In this document: piece by piece, positions 1-5,544 of the stretch
Layout of the letters: every line of letters begins with the position of its first letter
How positions within the stretch are numbered: the stretch's first letter is position 1
Assembly: GCA_948470005.1 (NCBI GenBank)
Contig: CAOKNI010000043.1
Span: forward strand, 1-6,149
Origin: an uncultured Mycoplasmatota bacterium
GTDB lineage: Bacteria; Bacillota_I; Bacilli_A; RF39; UBA660
Direction: 5' to 3'
DNA: 6,149 bases
The notes under the pieces: model-generated
What the model was told of the DNA's origin: nothing
Seen by the model: only the letters and a program-made list of their open reading frames with translations
Databases searched by the model: none
Position numbers and translations under genes: made by a program

Positions 1-143
1 TTTTGAATCAATTACGAGCGTTTACTTTTTAATTCAACGTATTACTATTTATTTTTTTCACATGGTTTTTCAGCATAAAAAATTATTTACTACATACTTT
101 TTTATATTTCTAAATTATAAAAATCCTTTGATTTATTTTAATA
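1..143. other. AT-rich intergenic stretch, no gene seen
   Basis: No coding region can be supported here. The only minus-strand ATG-started frames are very short (for example a 15-codon frame) and lack ribosome binding sites. Just downstream of the HIT-family stop there is a 5-bp inverted repeat (AAATC, loop AAAG, GATTT; 134-121) followed by an AT-rich tail. It could act as a poor terminator, but it is too weak to call. A 6-bp inverted repeat, TTGAAT/ATTCAA, lies near the left edge (about 3-36) with a long loop and is probably chance. Confidence 0.5.
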
Positions 144-613
144 TTATTCATTCATATAATTTTTAATTTCCTTTAATTTTTCCTCGTCAAGTTCAATTCC
201 ACTTTTAAAATCAATTGCTCTTGGCCAATCATTATCTTTCCATATCATATTGAATAAGTTTATGTCTTTATTATATCTTGGAAATGCATGGTAATGAACA
301 AAATAATCTTTCATCATCATAATTATATAATTAAATTTTTCCGCACCAAATTTTTCTGAGCATATCTCTTCATACCATTAATAACTTTAGGAAATTCAAT
401 GCTTTCTTCGGGAAAAATATTTGCGACTGAAGACGTTTGCCTTTTTAAAAGGATTACTGCATCACCTAATGTAACTTGTTTTCCTCTAATACAAACTATC
501 CAGTATTCAAATTCTTTAATACATCTTATCTCTGGTTTAAATTTACCCATAAACTCTAAGTTTTCCATCTTAATAATCTCCATCTATTGTAATTATTTCA
601 CTATTTTTTCCAT
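144..613 (-). pseudogene. Frameshifted HIT-family (histidine triad) protein
   Basis: HIT proteins are nucleotide-binding hydrolases or transferases that use a conserved His. The N-terminal part (EYWIVCIRGKQVTLG, then ILLKR) matches the HIT-like family, but the open frame stops at 323 without the triad. Restoring one missing base between 376 and 377 joins it to a second frame that reads on through FNYIIMMMKD, VHYHAFPRY and DWPRAIDF to a TAA at 144-146. In the repaired protein the first triad His is replaced by Phe (F-V-H-Y-H), while the second and third are kept. The nearest good start in the main frame is ATG 568, with GGAG 9 nt upstream (141 aa after repair). The ATG at 583 has no binding site. 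A stronger site (GAGGTGA, overlapping the upstream gene's stop) precedes ATG 613, whose frame is closed by TAA and TAG. Repairing a missing A in the A6 run (604-609) and an extra T at 572/573 would give a 156-aa protein starting there. The 376/377 lesion is seen directly. The two 5-prime lesions are inference. It lies last in the operon, 8 nt after the preceding gene. Confidence 0.82.
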
Positions 614-621
614 AATTCACC

Positions 622-1455
622 TCAAATATTATCTATTTCAGAATTTTCTTTTTTCTTCTCTATAATTTTAGATATTAAAATATTTATTATGACTGCAAAT
701 GCTCCAAGACTTAATAAAATATATCCATAACGACTAAACATATGCGTTGAAATATTAATATTTCGTCCTTTTAAAATATCATTAGAAACAATATTTATAA
801 AATAAGGAATTAAAACACTGTAAAATAACCCACAAATAATACTTGAACCGGCAAAACTACTTAGCCATTTATAATAACTTTTCTTTAAAAGAGCAATAAA
901 TACAAGTATTACTATAACACTTATAATAAGAATAGTTTTAAAAGCTCCACTTCTAAAAAAGTTGTAAGCTTCTACTGCTGTTTTAGCCTCCTTTGGCATG
1001 CTACCTTTAACTTCTAATAGCATCTCATTAAGCTCTTTATTTAAATCTTCATCCGCGGCCATCTCTAACAATTTCTTCTTATCTTCCTCTTTTAATGTCA
1101 CTCCATATTCTTTTAAAACAGTTTCGCTTTCCGTTATAATTTGCTCTAATTCTCCTGCTAAATTAATCTTTTCTGTACTATCATTTACTAACATATTTAA
1201 AGCTTTATCAAAAGAATCATCAACCACTTTTTTAATAGTAGTATTTTCCATTACTTTATCAATTACCTTTTTTACTTCTTCAGCATTAACTTTAGTATTA
1301 TCCTCTAAATATTTTACAAAAGTATTAGCAATCTCTTCTTTCATAAAATTACTAATTGTATCTGTTATACTTCCTTCTAGACTAAAAGTAAAACCTAATA
1401 CTAACAAAATAATCGTCATTATACAAGTTAATAAACTAATTAACACTTTTCTCAT
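622..1455 (-). CDS. Four-helix membrane protein with a large helical extracytoplasmic domain, family unknown
   Basis: I do not recognise the family. The 277-aa protein has an N-terminal hydrophobic segment (about residues 4-25) that is either a signal anchor or a signal peptide. A highly charged, helix-rich, Lys/Glu-rich region without cysteines follows (about 27-170). Three membrane segments lie at about 172-190, 199-223 and 243-264, and the tail is Lys/Glu-rich. The positive residues at the extreme N-terminus and at 191-196 (KKSYYK) suggest that the 27-170 domain is outside and the C-terminus inside. The start at ATG 1455 is supported by GGAG about 10 nt upstream. The gene lies 25 nt after the PF06541 gene with no promoter or terminator visible between, so co-transcription is likely. 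Its TGA stop is embedded in the ribosome binding site of the damaged HIT-family gene, which suggests translational coupling. The antisense open frame at 998-1459 is a shadow. Confidence 0.88.
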   Translation of the reverse strand: MRKVLISLLTCIMTIILLVLGFTFSLEGSITDTISNFMKEEIANTFVKYLEDNTKVNAEEVKKVIDKVMENTTIKKVVDDSFDKALNMLVNDSTEKINLAGELEQIITESETVLKEYGVTLKEEDKKKLLEMAADEDLNKELNEMLLEVKGSMPKEAKTAVEAYNFFRSGAFKTILIISVIVILVFIALLKKSYYKWLSSFAGSSIICGLFYSVLIPYFINIVSNDILKGRNINISTHMFSRYGYILLSLGAFAVIINILISKIIEKKKENSEIDNI

Positions 1456-1480
1456 TTAAATCAACTCCAATTTCATAATA

Positions 1481-2149
1481 TCATATTTTTTTCTTTTTGG
1501 GAACTCTCGCATTATTATACACCCTATTAAGTTTTTCATCAGGATAATATTCATCTAAAATTTCAGCGACTTTATTTTGAGCAGGAATATTTAATCTTCG
1601 CTCCATCTGTCGCATACAAGCAACAGTACTAATAATTATATCTATGATTACAATAACAGAAATTATAATAGCTATTATTCTAAAAGCTTTTTCTTTTAAA
1701 AGGTCCTTTAACTTTAATAATAATGGCCTTAAAAATTCATAATATAAAACTCCTGCTATTCCCCAAAAGAATGAATGATATAAACTAGTGCGACCATTTA
1801 AATTATACTTTAAGTAACGATAATCCCATGAAATAGTTCCAAATATTTTTTCTTGCAAAAAAGAACATAAATACTCCGTAACTCCTCCTACAAAAAAGCC
1901 AATTAGAAAAGCAAAAAATATTCTTTTAAAAACAGTTTTCTTTTCTTTTTTAAAATTTTTATAGGTAAAGTAAAAAATTAATAACCCAATTCCATAAATA
2001 GGAATTAAAGGTAAATACACGAGTCCTTGTCTTAAAACATATCTTCCTTTTAAAAATATCAAAATATTCTCATGCAAAAAGCCAATTAAACTTCCAATAA
2101 TAAAAATTAAAAAAACAAAAATAATATTTAAAAACAACTTTTTTTTCAT
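1481..2149 (-). CDS. PF06541-family (CmpB-like, 'putative ABC-transporter type IV') membrane protein
   Basis: This is an integral membrane protein of a Firmicutes family described as a putative ABC-transporter permease. The biochemical role of the family is not established, and no ATPase is encoded nearby. The hallmark pattern is clear: G19-x3-G23-x3-E27 in the first helix, an RQG at 40-42 where the family usually has NRG, P50-IYG, E92 and E100, the WDY at 108-110, N116 followed by GR (119-120), and S126 with WG (129-130). About five membrane segments are visible (roughly 6-28, 47-64, 76-95, 124-145, 156-178). A soluble basic tail follows, ending in a run of lysines. The 222-aa length is usual for the family. 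The start at ATG 2149 has only a weak GTGAG-type site, which overlaps the end of the upstream TfoX-domain gene (7 nt gap). It is probably translated by coupling to that gene. Confidence 0.9.
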   Translation of the reverse strand: MKKKLFLNIIFVFLIFIIGSLIGFLHENILIFLKGRYVLRQGLVYLPLIPIYGIGLLIFYFTYKNFKKEKKTVFKRIFFAFLIGFFVGGVTEYLCSFLQEKIFGTISWDYRYLKYNLNGRTSLYHSFFWGIAGVLYYEFLRPLLLKLKDLLKEKAFRIIAIIISVIVIIDIIISTVACMRQMERRLNIPAQNKVAEILDEYYPDEKLNRVYNNARVPKKKKI

Positions 2150-2156
2150 AATTAAC

Positions 2157-2477
2157 TCACTGTAACTTTTTTCTTTTTTGTGGCAATTTTGTTACTTTTT
2201 CTACTTCTTCAACAACACGTTTACAAAAATCGGCATCATCAATATTTAAAATATAATGCTCTTTCGCACCATCATAAGGATATCCTGTTGAAGCATACTT
2301 CATCATTTCTTTTATAACATCTAATTTCTTAACATAAACAGTATTATCACATACAATTAATACTGGTTTATCATTAACATAAACCATATATTCTCCAAAC
2401 ATTTTCCGAGTTCTAACTTCACCAATACCTTCTAATCGTTCACAAACATAACTTACAAAAGAACCTAATGTTGCCAT
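2157..2477 (-). CDS. TfoX/Sxy N-terminal domain protein
   Basis: This is a small cytosolic protein consisting of a single TfoX N-terminal domain (PF04993). Family signatures are visible: RKMFGEYMVYV at about residues 24-34 and YDGAKEHYILN at about 69-79, followed by a Lys-rich tail. In gamma-proteobacteria the domain belongs to the competence regulator TfoX/Sxy, which has an additional C-terminal domain that is missing here. Stand-alone versions in Firmicutes have no established function, so a role in competence should not be assumed. The start is set at ATG 2477 (106 aa) because an AGGAG site (2490-2486) sits 8 nt upstream. The in-frame GTG at 2486 is part of that site and would add only MFF. 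It is the first gene of the unit that continues into the PF06541 gene 7 nt downstream. Confidence 0.92.
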   Translation of the reverse strand: MATLGSFVSYVCERLEGIGEVRTRKMFGEYMVYVNDKPVLIVCDNTVYVKKLDVIKEMMKYASTGYPYDGAKEHYILNIDDADFCKRVVEEVEKVTKLPQKRKKLQ

Positions 2478-2502
2478 AAAAAACACTCCTATAAACAGTT
2501 AA

Positions 2503-2511
2503 ATTATATCA
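2503..2511 (-). promoter_or_regulatory. Extended -10 promoter for the TfoX-domain operon
   Basis: TGATATAAT is a perfect -10 hexamer with the upstream TG of an extended -10 element. It lies about 25 nt before the start codon at 2477 and just downstream of the VanZ-RDD gene. No good -35 is seen at 16-18 bp, consistent with an extended -10 promoter. No strong terminator separates it from the VanZ-RDD gene, so read-through is possible. Confidence 0.6.
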
Positions 2512-2531
2512 TAAATTTTCTAATATTAATA

Positions 2532-3617
2532 TCACTTAATTGTACTTATCATTTTAGTTTTACTAAGTTTTTCATAAAACATCGTTTTACTTGAAAAGAC
2601 ATATTTAAGCATACTAATTAAATAACTTATAATAAGTATTGCTATTAAAAGAAAGCCATACAATCCCCAAAAATATTTATTTCCTAAATGAATAACAGCA
2701 AAAAATACTCCACTAGGCAAGAAAATATAAAATAAAAACCATAATAATCTTCTAAAAAGTAATCTCTTAAAATTTTCTTTATCATTATTATCCACAACTT
2801 GCAAGTTTAAAAATTTCTCTCCTAAAGTGCTACTATGTAAAATAAAAGGAATGACTAAATAATATAACAATATTACTTCATAGATCCAAATTTTATTATT
2901 AGAAAAAATAAATTTTCCACAAATAATAATTAATAAAACAATACTTAAATCTAAGAAAAAAGCCACAGTTCTACGAAATCCTGAAACCATCTTCCCTTTA
3001 TTACGAGCATCCTCTCTTACCAAATCAATGGAAGGCAAAAAACATTTTAATGGACTACATAGTAAAAATCCTACTATTCCACCAAAAGTATTTAAAATCA
3101 AATCATCAATATCAAACAATCGGTATGGACGAGGATAAATAAAATATAGACCACTAAATTGGGTTAATTCGAAAAACAAACTCAAAAGGAATGTCCCTAA
3201 AATTGTTTTCTTGAAATCCAATTTAAAAAAATATCTTAAAAACATCCCAAAAGGAATAGTTAGAAATATATTAAAAATTGGTACATAAAAATAATTTTCA
3301 CTTAATGCCAATTTATATGTATGAATATCAGTTAAAACAAAAGATGACTTATTAATAAAATCACTAACAAACTTAAATGGTTGCAGTTGCATATAAGGGC
3401 CTGTCATTTTAGCAACATCCCTAATCTTAGGAAGAGGCAAAATAACTAAAAAATAAGCACATATAAGATAATAAATAAAAACATAAATTATAACTGATTT
3501 AAAAAAAGAAATCGAACCATATTTATGATATTCAATTAAAATAAAAGGTAAAAGAAAAAGAAATGCTACCACCGGAAAAGCTAAAGTCGCATATTTAATT
3601 ATTGTTATATAATCCAT
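2532..3617 (-). CDS. VanZ-like / RDD domain fusion membrane protein
   Basis: This 361-aa polytopic membrane protein joins two known domains. Residues about 45-190 are VanZ-like (PF04892): several membrane helices, and the characteristic stretch with E150, Q153, R163, then D169, D171-D172, N176 and G179-G180 before the next helix. Residues about 213-355 are an RDD domain (PF06271): R215/R216 and D223 in FRRTVAFFLDLS, TLGEKFLNLQVVD at 264-276, RR at 289-290, and a closing FYEKLSKT at 347-354. In this last motif the usual third Asp of RDD is Glu349. VanZ is named for low-level teicoplanin resistance in enterococci, but chromosomal VanZ-like proteins in Firmicutes mostly have no proven role. No vancomycin or teicoplanin resistance cluster is present, so resistance is not implied. 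The start at ATG 3617 follows a GGTGAT site 3 nt away. A perfect TATAAT lies about 17 bp upstream. Confidence 0.92.
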   Translation of the reverse strand: MDYITIIKYATLAFPVVAFLFLLPFILIEYHKYGSISFFKSVIIYVFIYYLICAYFLVILPLPKIRDVAKMTGPYMQLQPFKFVSDFINKSSFVLTDIHTYKLALSENYFYVPIFNIFLTIPFGMFLRYFFKLDFKKTILGTFLLSLFFELTQFSGLYFIYPRPYRLFDIDDLILNTFGGIVGFLLCSPLKCFLPSIDLVREDARNKGKMVSGFRRTVAFFLDLSIVLLIIICGKFIFSNNKIWIYEVILLYYLVIPFILHSSTLGEKFLNLQVVDNNDKENFKRLLFRRLLWFLFYIFLPSGVFFAVIHLGNKYFWGLYGFLLIAILIISYLISMLKYVFSSKTMFYEKLSKTKMISTIK

Positions 3618-3633
3618 ATTATCACCAGACCTA

Positions 3634-3639
3634 ATTATA
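3634..3639 (-). promoter_or_regulatory. Probable -10 element of the VanZ-RDD gene
   Basis: A perfect TATAAT lies 16 bp before the ATG at 3617. This implies a very short leader that would consist of little more than the ribosome binding site. The hexamer at the -35 distance (GATTTT) is poor and there is no TG directly upstream, so the call rests on the -10 and its position in the gene gap. Confidence 0.45.
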
Positions 3640-3680
3640 CTACAAAAATCATCTTTAAAATCTTACATTTTCGTAATTTA

Positions 3681-3701
3681 AAAGAACCTAAAAAGCTCTT
3701 T
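3681..3701 (-). terminator. Weak hairpin at the end of the 3700-4392 gene
   Basis: AAAGAGC and GTTCTTT form a 7-bp stem with one G-U pair around a 7-nt loop. The stem begins inside the stop codon of the upstream gene. The stem's own T run is followed by TAAATTA and not by a long T tract. It may terminate inefficiently. Confidence 0.35.
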
Positions 3702-4392
3702 ATTTCACTAATTCTAGTTTTTTAAATATATAATTATTTCCTTCTTTTTCAAATATATATTTATAAGTACTTGCCCCATCTATATAATCTTTTAATTTTA
3801 TTTTGTAATTTCCTTCACTCTCTTTTAAAATTTTAAGCTCTTTTTCTTTATTAATATTATTATAAATCGTGTCAATAGAACCTTCTATCCCATAACCATG
3901 ACTCACATAAATAGATTTTTCCGTAATAATTATTTCACGCCCTTTTTTCTCAGCACTAACAATCTCGCGATACATGGAAACATCCATACCATCACAACCA
4001 CTTAAAAATTCATACTCATTACTATTCTCTAAATATCTAAATCCACAATAAACATCATACAAAAGATAAGCCGTTTGATGCTTAAAATCAATATCAGCAC
4101 CAAAAACCTCTTTTATAAATGGTTCGATATCTTTAGCTGGTACATAATCTTTTTGTCCATTTTTTTCAATATATCCTTTTAAACCTACCGAAATTTTATA
4201 TTCGTTATCTATAGTCCCCGGATTTTCATAAAGATATCTTAATATAGAAACATTTTCACTCACATTAATTTTTTTATATAAGTTCTGTACTATCTGGGAA
4301 TTAACATCTAACTTTTTATCTCTAACTAAAAACCAAAAAATACTTCCACTAACTATAATCAAAATCTCTATTGCCACCAATACCTTTTTCAT
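3700..4392 (-). CDS. Membrane-anchored extracytoplasmic protein, family unknown
   Basis: I cannot assign a family. The 230-aa protein starts with MKK and a hydrophobic segment (about residues 4-23) followed by a charged RDKK. This fits an uncleaved N-terminal anchor with the remaining roughly 205 residues outside the membrane. There is no lipobox cysteine. The outer domain has exactly two cysteines, C116 (in YCGFRYLE) and C133 (in SGCDG), 17 residues apart, which could form a disulfide. The C-terminal half is rich in predicted strand pattern (EIIITEKSIYVSHG, KYIFEKEGNNYIFKKLELV) and ends in alternating aromatic and charged residues, suggesting a beta-rich fold. The start at ATG 4392 is preceded by GGAAGTG about 6 nt away. 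An extended -10 promoter (4419-4411) and the terminator at 4471-4500 upstream make it a single-gene unit. Its stop overlaps a weak hairpin. Confidence 0.88.
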   Translation of the reverse strand: MKKVLVAIEILIIVSGSIFWFLVRDKKLDVNSQIVQNLYKKINVSENVSILRYLYENPGTIDNEYKISVGLKGYIEKNGQKDYVPAKDIEPFIKEVFGADIDFKHQTAYLLYDVYCGFRYLENSNEYEFLSGCDGMDVSMYREIVSAEKKGREIIITEKSIYVSHGYGIEGSIDTIYNNINKEKELKILKESEGNYKIKLKDYIDGASTYKYIFEKEGNNYIFKKLELVK

Positions 4393-4410
4393 CTCATCAC
4401 TTCCAAAATA

Positions 4411-4419
4411 ATTATAACA
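4411..4419 (-). promoter_or_regulatory. Extended -10 promoter of the 3700-4392 gene
   Basis: TGTTATAAT is a perfect -10 hexamer with an extended -10 TG. It lies about 18 bp before the start at 4392 and after the terminator of the preceding unit. A TTGAAA occurs upstream, but at an 11-bp spacing, too short to be its -35. Confidence 0.6.
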
Positions 4420-4470
4420 AATAAAGCTTTCAAAAAATACTCTTAGATAATAATTGACATGCCTTTACAT

Positions 4471-4500
4471 ATAAAAACTATCCTTTAACAAGATAGTTTA
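4471..4500 (-). terminator. Rho-independent terminator
   Basis: AAACTATC (4499-4492) pairs perfectly with GATAGTTT (4482-4475). A U-G and a U-A pair extend it to about 10 bp around a GTTAA loop, and a TTTTTAT tail follows (the hairpin's own last T residues are part of the run). The stem begins within the stop codon of the 4498 gene. It closes the transcription unit that includes the Nudix and MazG-like genes. Confidence 0.82.
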
Positions 4501-5067
4501 CATTTCCTTTTTTCGATAAAATGGTGTATCGCCATAACGATTATTAATATATTCTATTGTAATATTATCAGGCATCTCATTTATAGCAACAGGATTAACA
4601 CCTTTTTTTGCCCCATTAAGCTCTACACATACTCCCTCCGGAGTAACCACCAAATTACATTCTGTCTCAACCTCTTTTATCATCCCTTTAAAACCTTTCG
4701 CTAGTGAAAAAGCTGGCACCAAACCTTTTAGACTATTAGAACTAATATCTAAATCTGTATCCAAATCACAAATATAAGTCAAAGTCCCTAGCCAATATTC
4801 GCTCATGCACTTATCTTTTTCCCATACCAAAGTAAGCTCTAACATCATTCTAATAGCATCATCCTGAGAAAATTCTGAATTCACCCCTGAGAAAATTGTG
4901 AGAATCACCTCATCTTCTTGGATATCTACTTCATATTTTAAAGCTTCACAATTATCTAATACTCTACTTTCTTCTAAATAAGATTCATTATCTTCTTCTA
5001 GTTTTCTTCTTATTTTTTCAAGCAAATCACTAGGAATAGCTTTTAGTAAACTAATAATAAGCATCAC
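4498..5067 (-). CDS. Cytosolic protein of unknown family, probably 5-prime truncated by a frameshift
   Basis: I do not recognise this acidic, soluble protein. The intact frame runs from GTG 5067 (or ATG 5064) for 189 or 188 aa. It has no signal peptide or membrane segment. It begins with an amphipathic, charged helical part (KAIPSDLLEKIRRKLEED) and then an alpha/beta-looking body with three Cys in the middle and C-terminal parts. Neither GTG 5067 nor ATG 5064 has a ribosome binding site. A GGAGGAG site instead serves ATG 5113, whose 20 codons end in TAG at 5053-5051 in another frame. Removing one T at 5053/5054 joins the two pieces into a smooth 204-aa protein (...LILESDAYY|SLLKAIPSD...). The joined version is therefore the likelier ancestral gene. 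It has its own promoter (5141-5169), can be read from the Nudix-MazG operon, and ends at a hairpin terminator. A lesion or a sequence error are both possible. Deliberate re-initiation is less likely. Confidence 0.75.
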   Translation of the reverse strand: MMLIISLLKAIPSDLLEKIRRKLEEDNESYLEESRVLDNCEALKYEVDIQEDEVILTIFSGVNSEFSQDDAIRMMLELTLVWEKDKCMSEYWLGTLTYICDLDTDLDISSNSLKGLVPAFSLAKGFKGMIKEVETECNLVVTPEGVCVELNGAKKGVNPVAINEMPDNITIEYINNRYGDTPFYRKKEM

Positions 5068-5127
5068 TTTCTAAAATGAGCCATAATGCTTTATCTAATT
5101 CTTGATGAAACATAATTTATCTCCTCC
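5051..5127 (-). other. Strong ribosome binding site and out-of-frame N-terminal piece of the 4498 gene
   Basis: GGAGGAG (5127-5121) lies 7 nt before ATG 5113, the best ribosome binding site in the window. The frame it opens encodes only 20 residues (MFHQELDKALWLILESDAYY) and then TAG. The peptide has amphipathic helix character that continues naturally into the downstream frame after removal of one T at 5053/5054. I read it as the displaced N-terminus of the next frame. A true 20-aa leader peptide is possible but less likely. Confidence 0.65.
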
Positions 5128-5140
5128 AAAAACATTAAAT

Positions 5141-5169
5141 GTTATAATACTCACCAAAATTTAAATCAA
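5141..5169 (-). promoter_or_regulatory. Promoter TTGATT-17-TATAAC inside the end of the MazG-like gene
   Basis: TTGATT (5169-5164) and TATAAC (5146-5141) are separated by exactly 17 bp, about 28 nt before ATG 5113. The -35 hexamer overlaps the TGA stop of the MazG-like gene. It would give the downstream unknown gene expression independent of the Nudix-MazG operon. Confidence 0.6.
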
Positions 5170-5522
5170 GCATTACTATTCCAAACTCTTTTTATATTTA
5201 TTTTCTCTTTTGCATAAAAGGCATCATATAAATTCACATTTAAAATATTGCAAATAGAATTAAGAACAATAAAAACATCCGCTATTTCATTTTCGACTGT
5301 GTCATAATTACCAAGTTTTTCTTTATCTATGCTCATATTGGTTTTTTCTTTTCTAATTGCTTTTGCCAGTTCTCCTACTTCCTCTATTAAAAGCATTACC
5401 GCTTGCTCAAGAGATTGTCTCTCAAAACCTCTAATATCTATCACTTCTTTTATATAATCCTGAATTTCATTCATTTCTTTGCTATTATTTTTTAATTTAT
5501 TAAATAACTCTTCTTGCTTCAT
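5166..5522 (-). CDS. MazG-like nucleotide pyrophosphohydrolase
   Basis: All-alpha NTP pyrophosphatases of the MazG-like superfamily convert (d)NTPs to (d)NMP plus pyrophosphate using Mg2+ held by acidic residues. The two metal-binding motifs are present: EEVGELAKA with E48-x-x-E51, and ENEIADVFIVLN with E79-x-x-D82. A closing KEKINIKRVW (105-114) resembles the family's conserved K-x3-N-x-KR-x-W end. At 118 aa it is a single-domain version, not the two-domain housekeeping MazG. The substrate (non-canonical dNTP, dUTP/dCTP or other) cannot be inferred. The start at ATG 5522 has a GAGG site 8 nt upstream. It follows the Nudix gene by 22 nt with no terminator, so the two hydrolases are co-transcribed. 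Its last codons carry the -35 of the next gene's promoter. Confidence 0.93.
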   Translation of the reverse strand: MKQEELFNKLKNNSKEMNEIQDYIKEVIDIRGFERQSLEQAVMLLIEEVGELAKAIRKEKTNMSIDKEKLGNYDTVENEIADVFIVLNSICNILNVNLYDAFYAKEKINIKRVWNSNA

Positions 5523-5544
5523 TATTAAACCTCACTTAAAATTT

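Noticed and set aside
581..583. ATG 583 as start of the HIT-family gene
   Set aside because: It has no ribosome binding site, and its GGAG overlaps the codons just after it and serves ATG 568 instead.
399..665. Plus-strand open frame of 88 codons
   Set aside because: It lies antisense to the HIT-family gene and the end of the membrane protein gene. Its composition is typical of a shadow frame and it has no family resemblance.
998..1459. Plus-strand open frame of 153 codons, rich in Ser, Phe and Leu
   Set aside because: It is a mirror of the real membrane protein gene on the other strand (Lys/Glu codons read as Phe/Leu/Ser). The minus-strand gene has a ribosome binding site and clear membrane segments.
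622..2159. Mycoplasma-type code with TGA as Trp
   Set aside because: TGA ends several genes exactly where the next ribosome binding site begins, and conserved Trp residues such as that of WDY in the PF06541 protein are TGG.
2157..2477. Competence regulator TfoX/Sxy
   Set aside because: The C-terminal domain of the proteobacterial regulator is missing. Stand-alone N-domains in Firmicutes have no shown competence role.
2484..2486. GTG 2486 as start of the TfoX-domain gene
   Set aside because: The codon is part of the AGGAG ribosome binding site that serves ATG 2477. It adds only three non-conserved residues.
2532..3617. Teicoplanin or glycopeptide resistance determinant
   Set aside because: Only VanZ-like similarity is present. 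No VanS/R, ligase or dipeptidase genes are in the window, and chromosomal VanZ-like proteins are widespread without such a role.
5045..5067. Programmed ribosomal frameshift in the 4498 gene
   Set aside because: A +1 shift would be needed at TAT-TAG. There is no known slippery heptamer, no RF2-type CUU-UGA and no obvious stimulatory structure. A simple indel is more economical.
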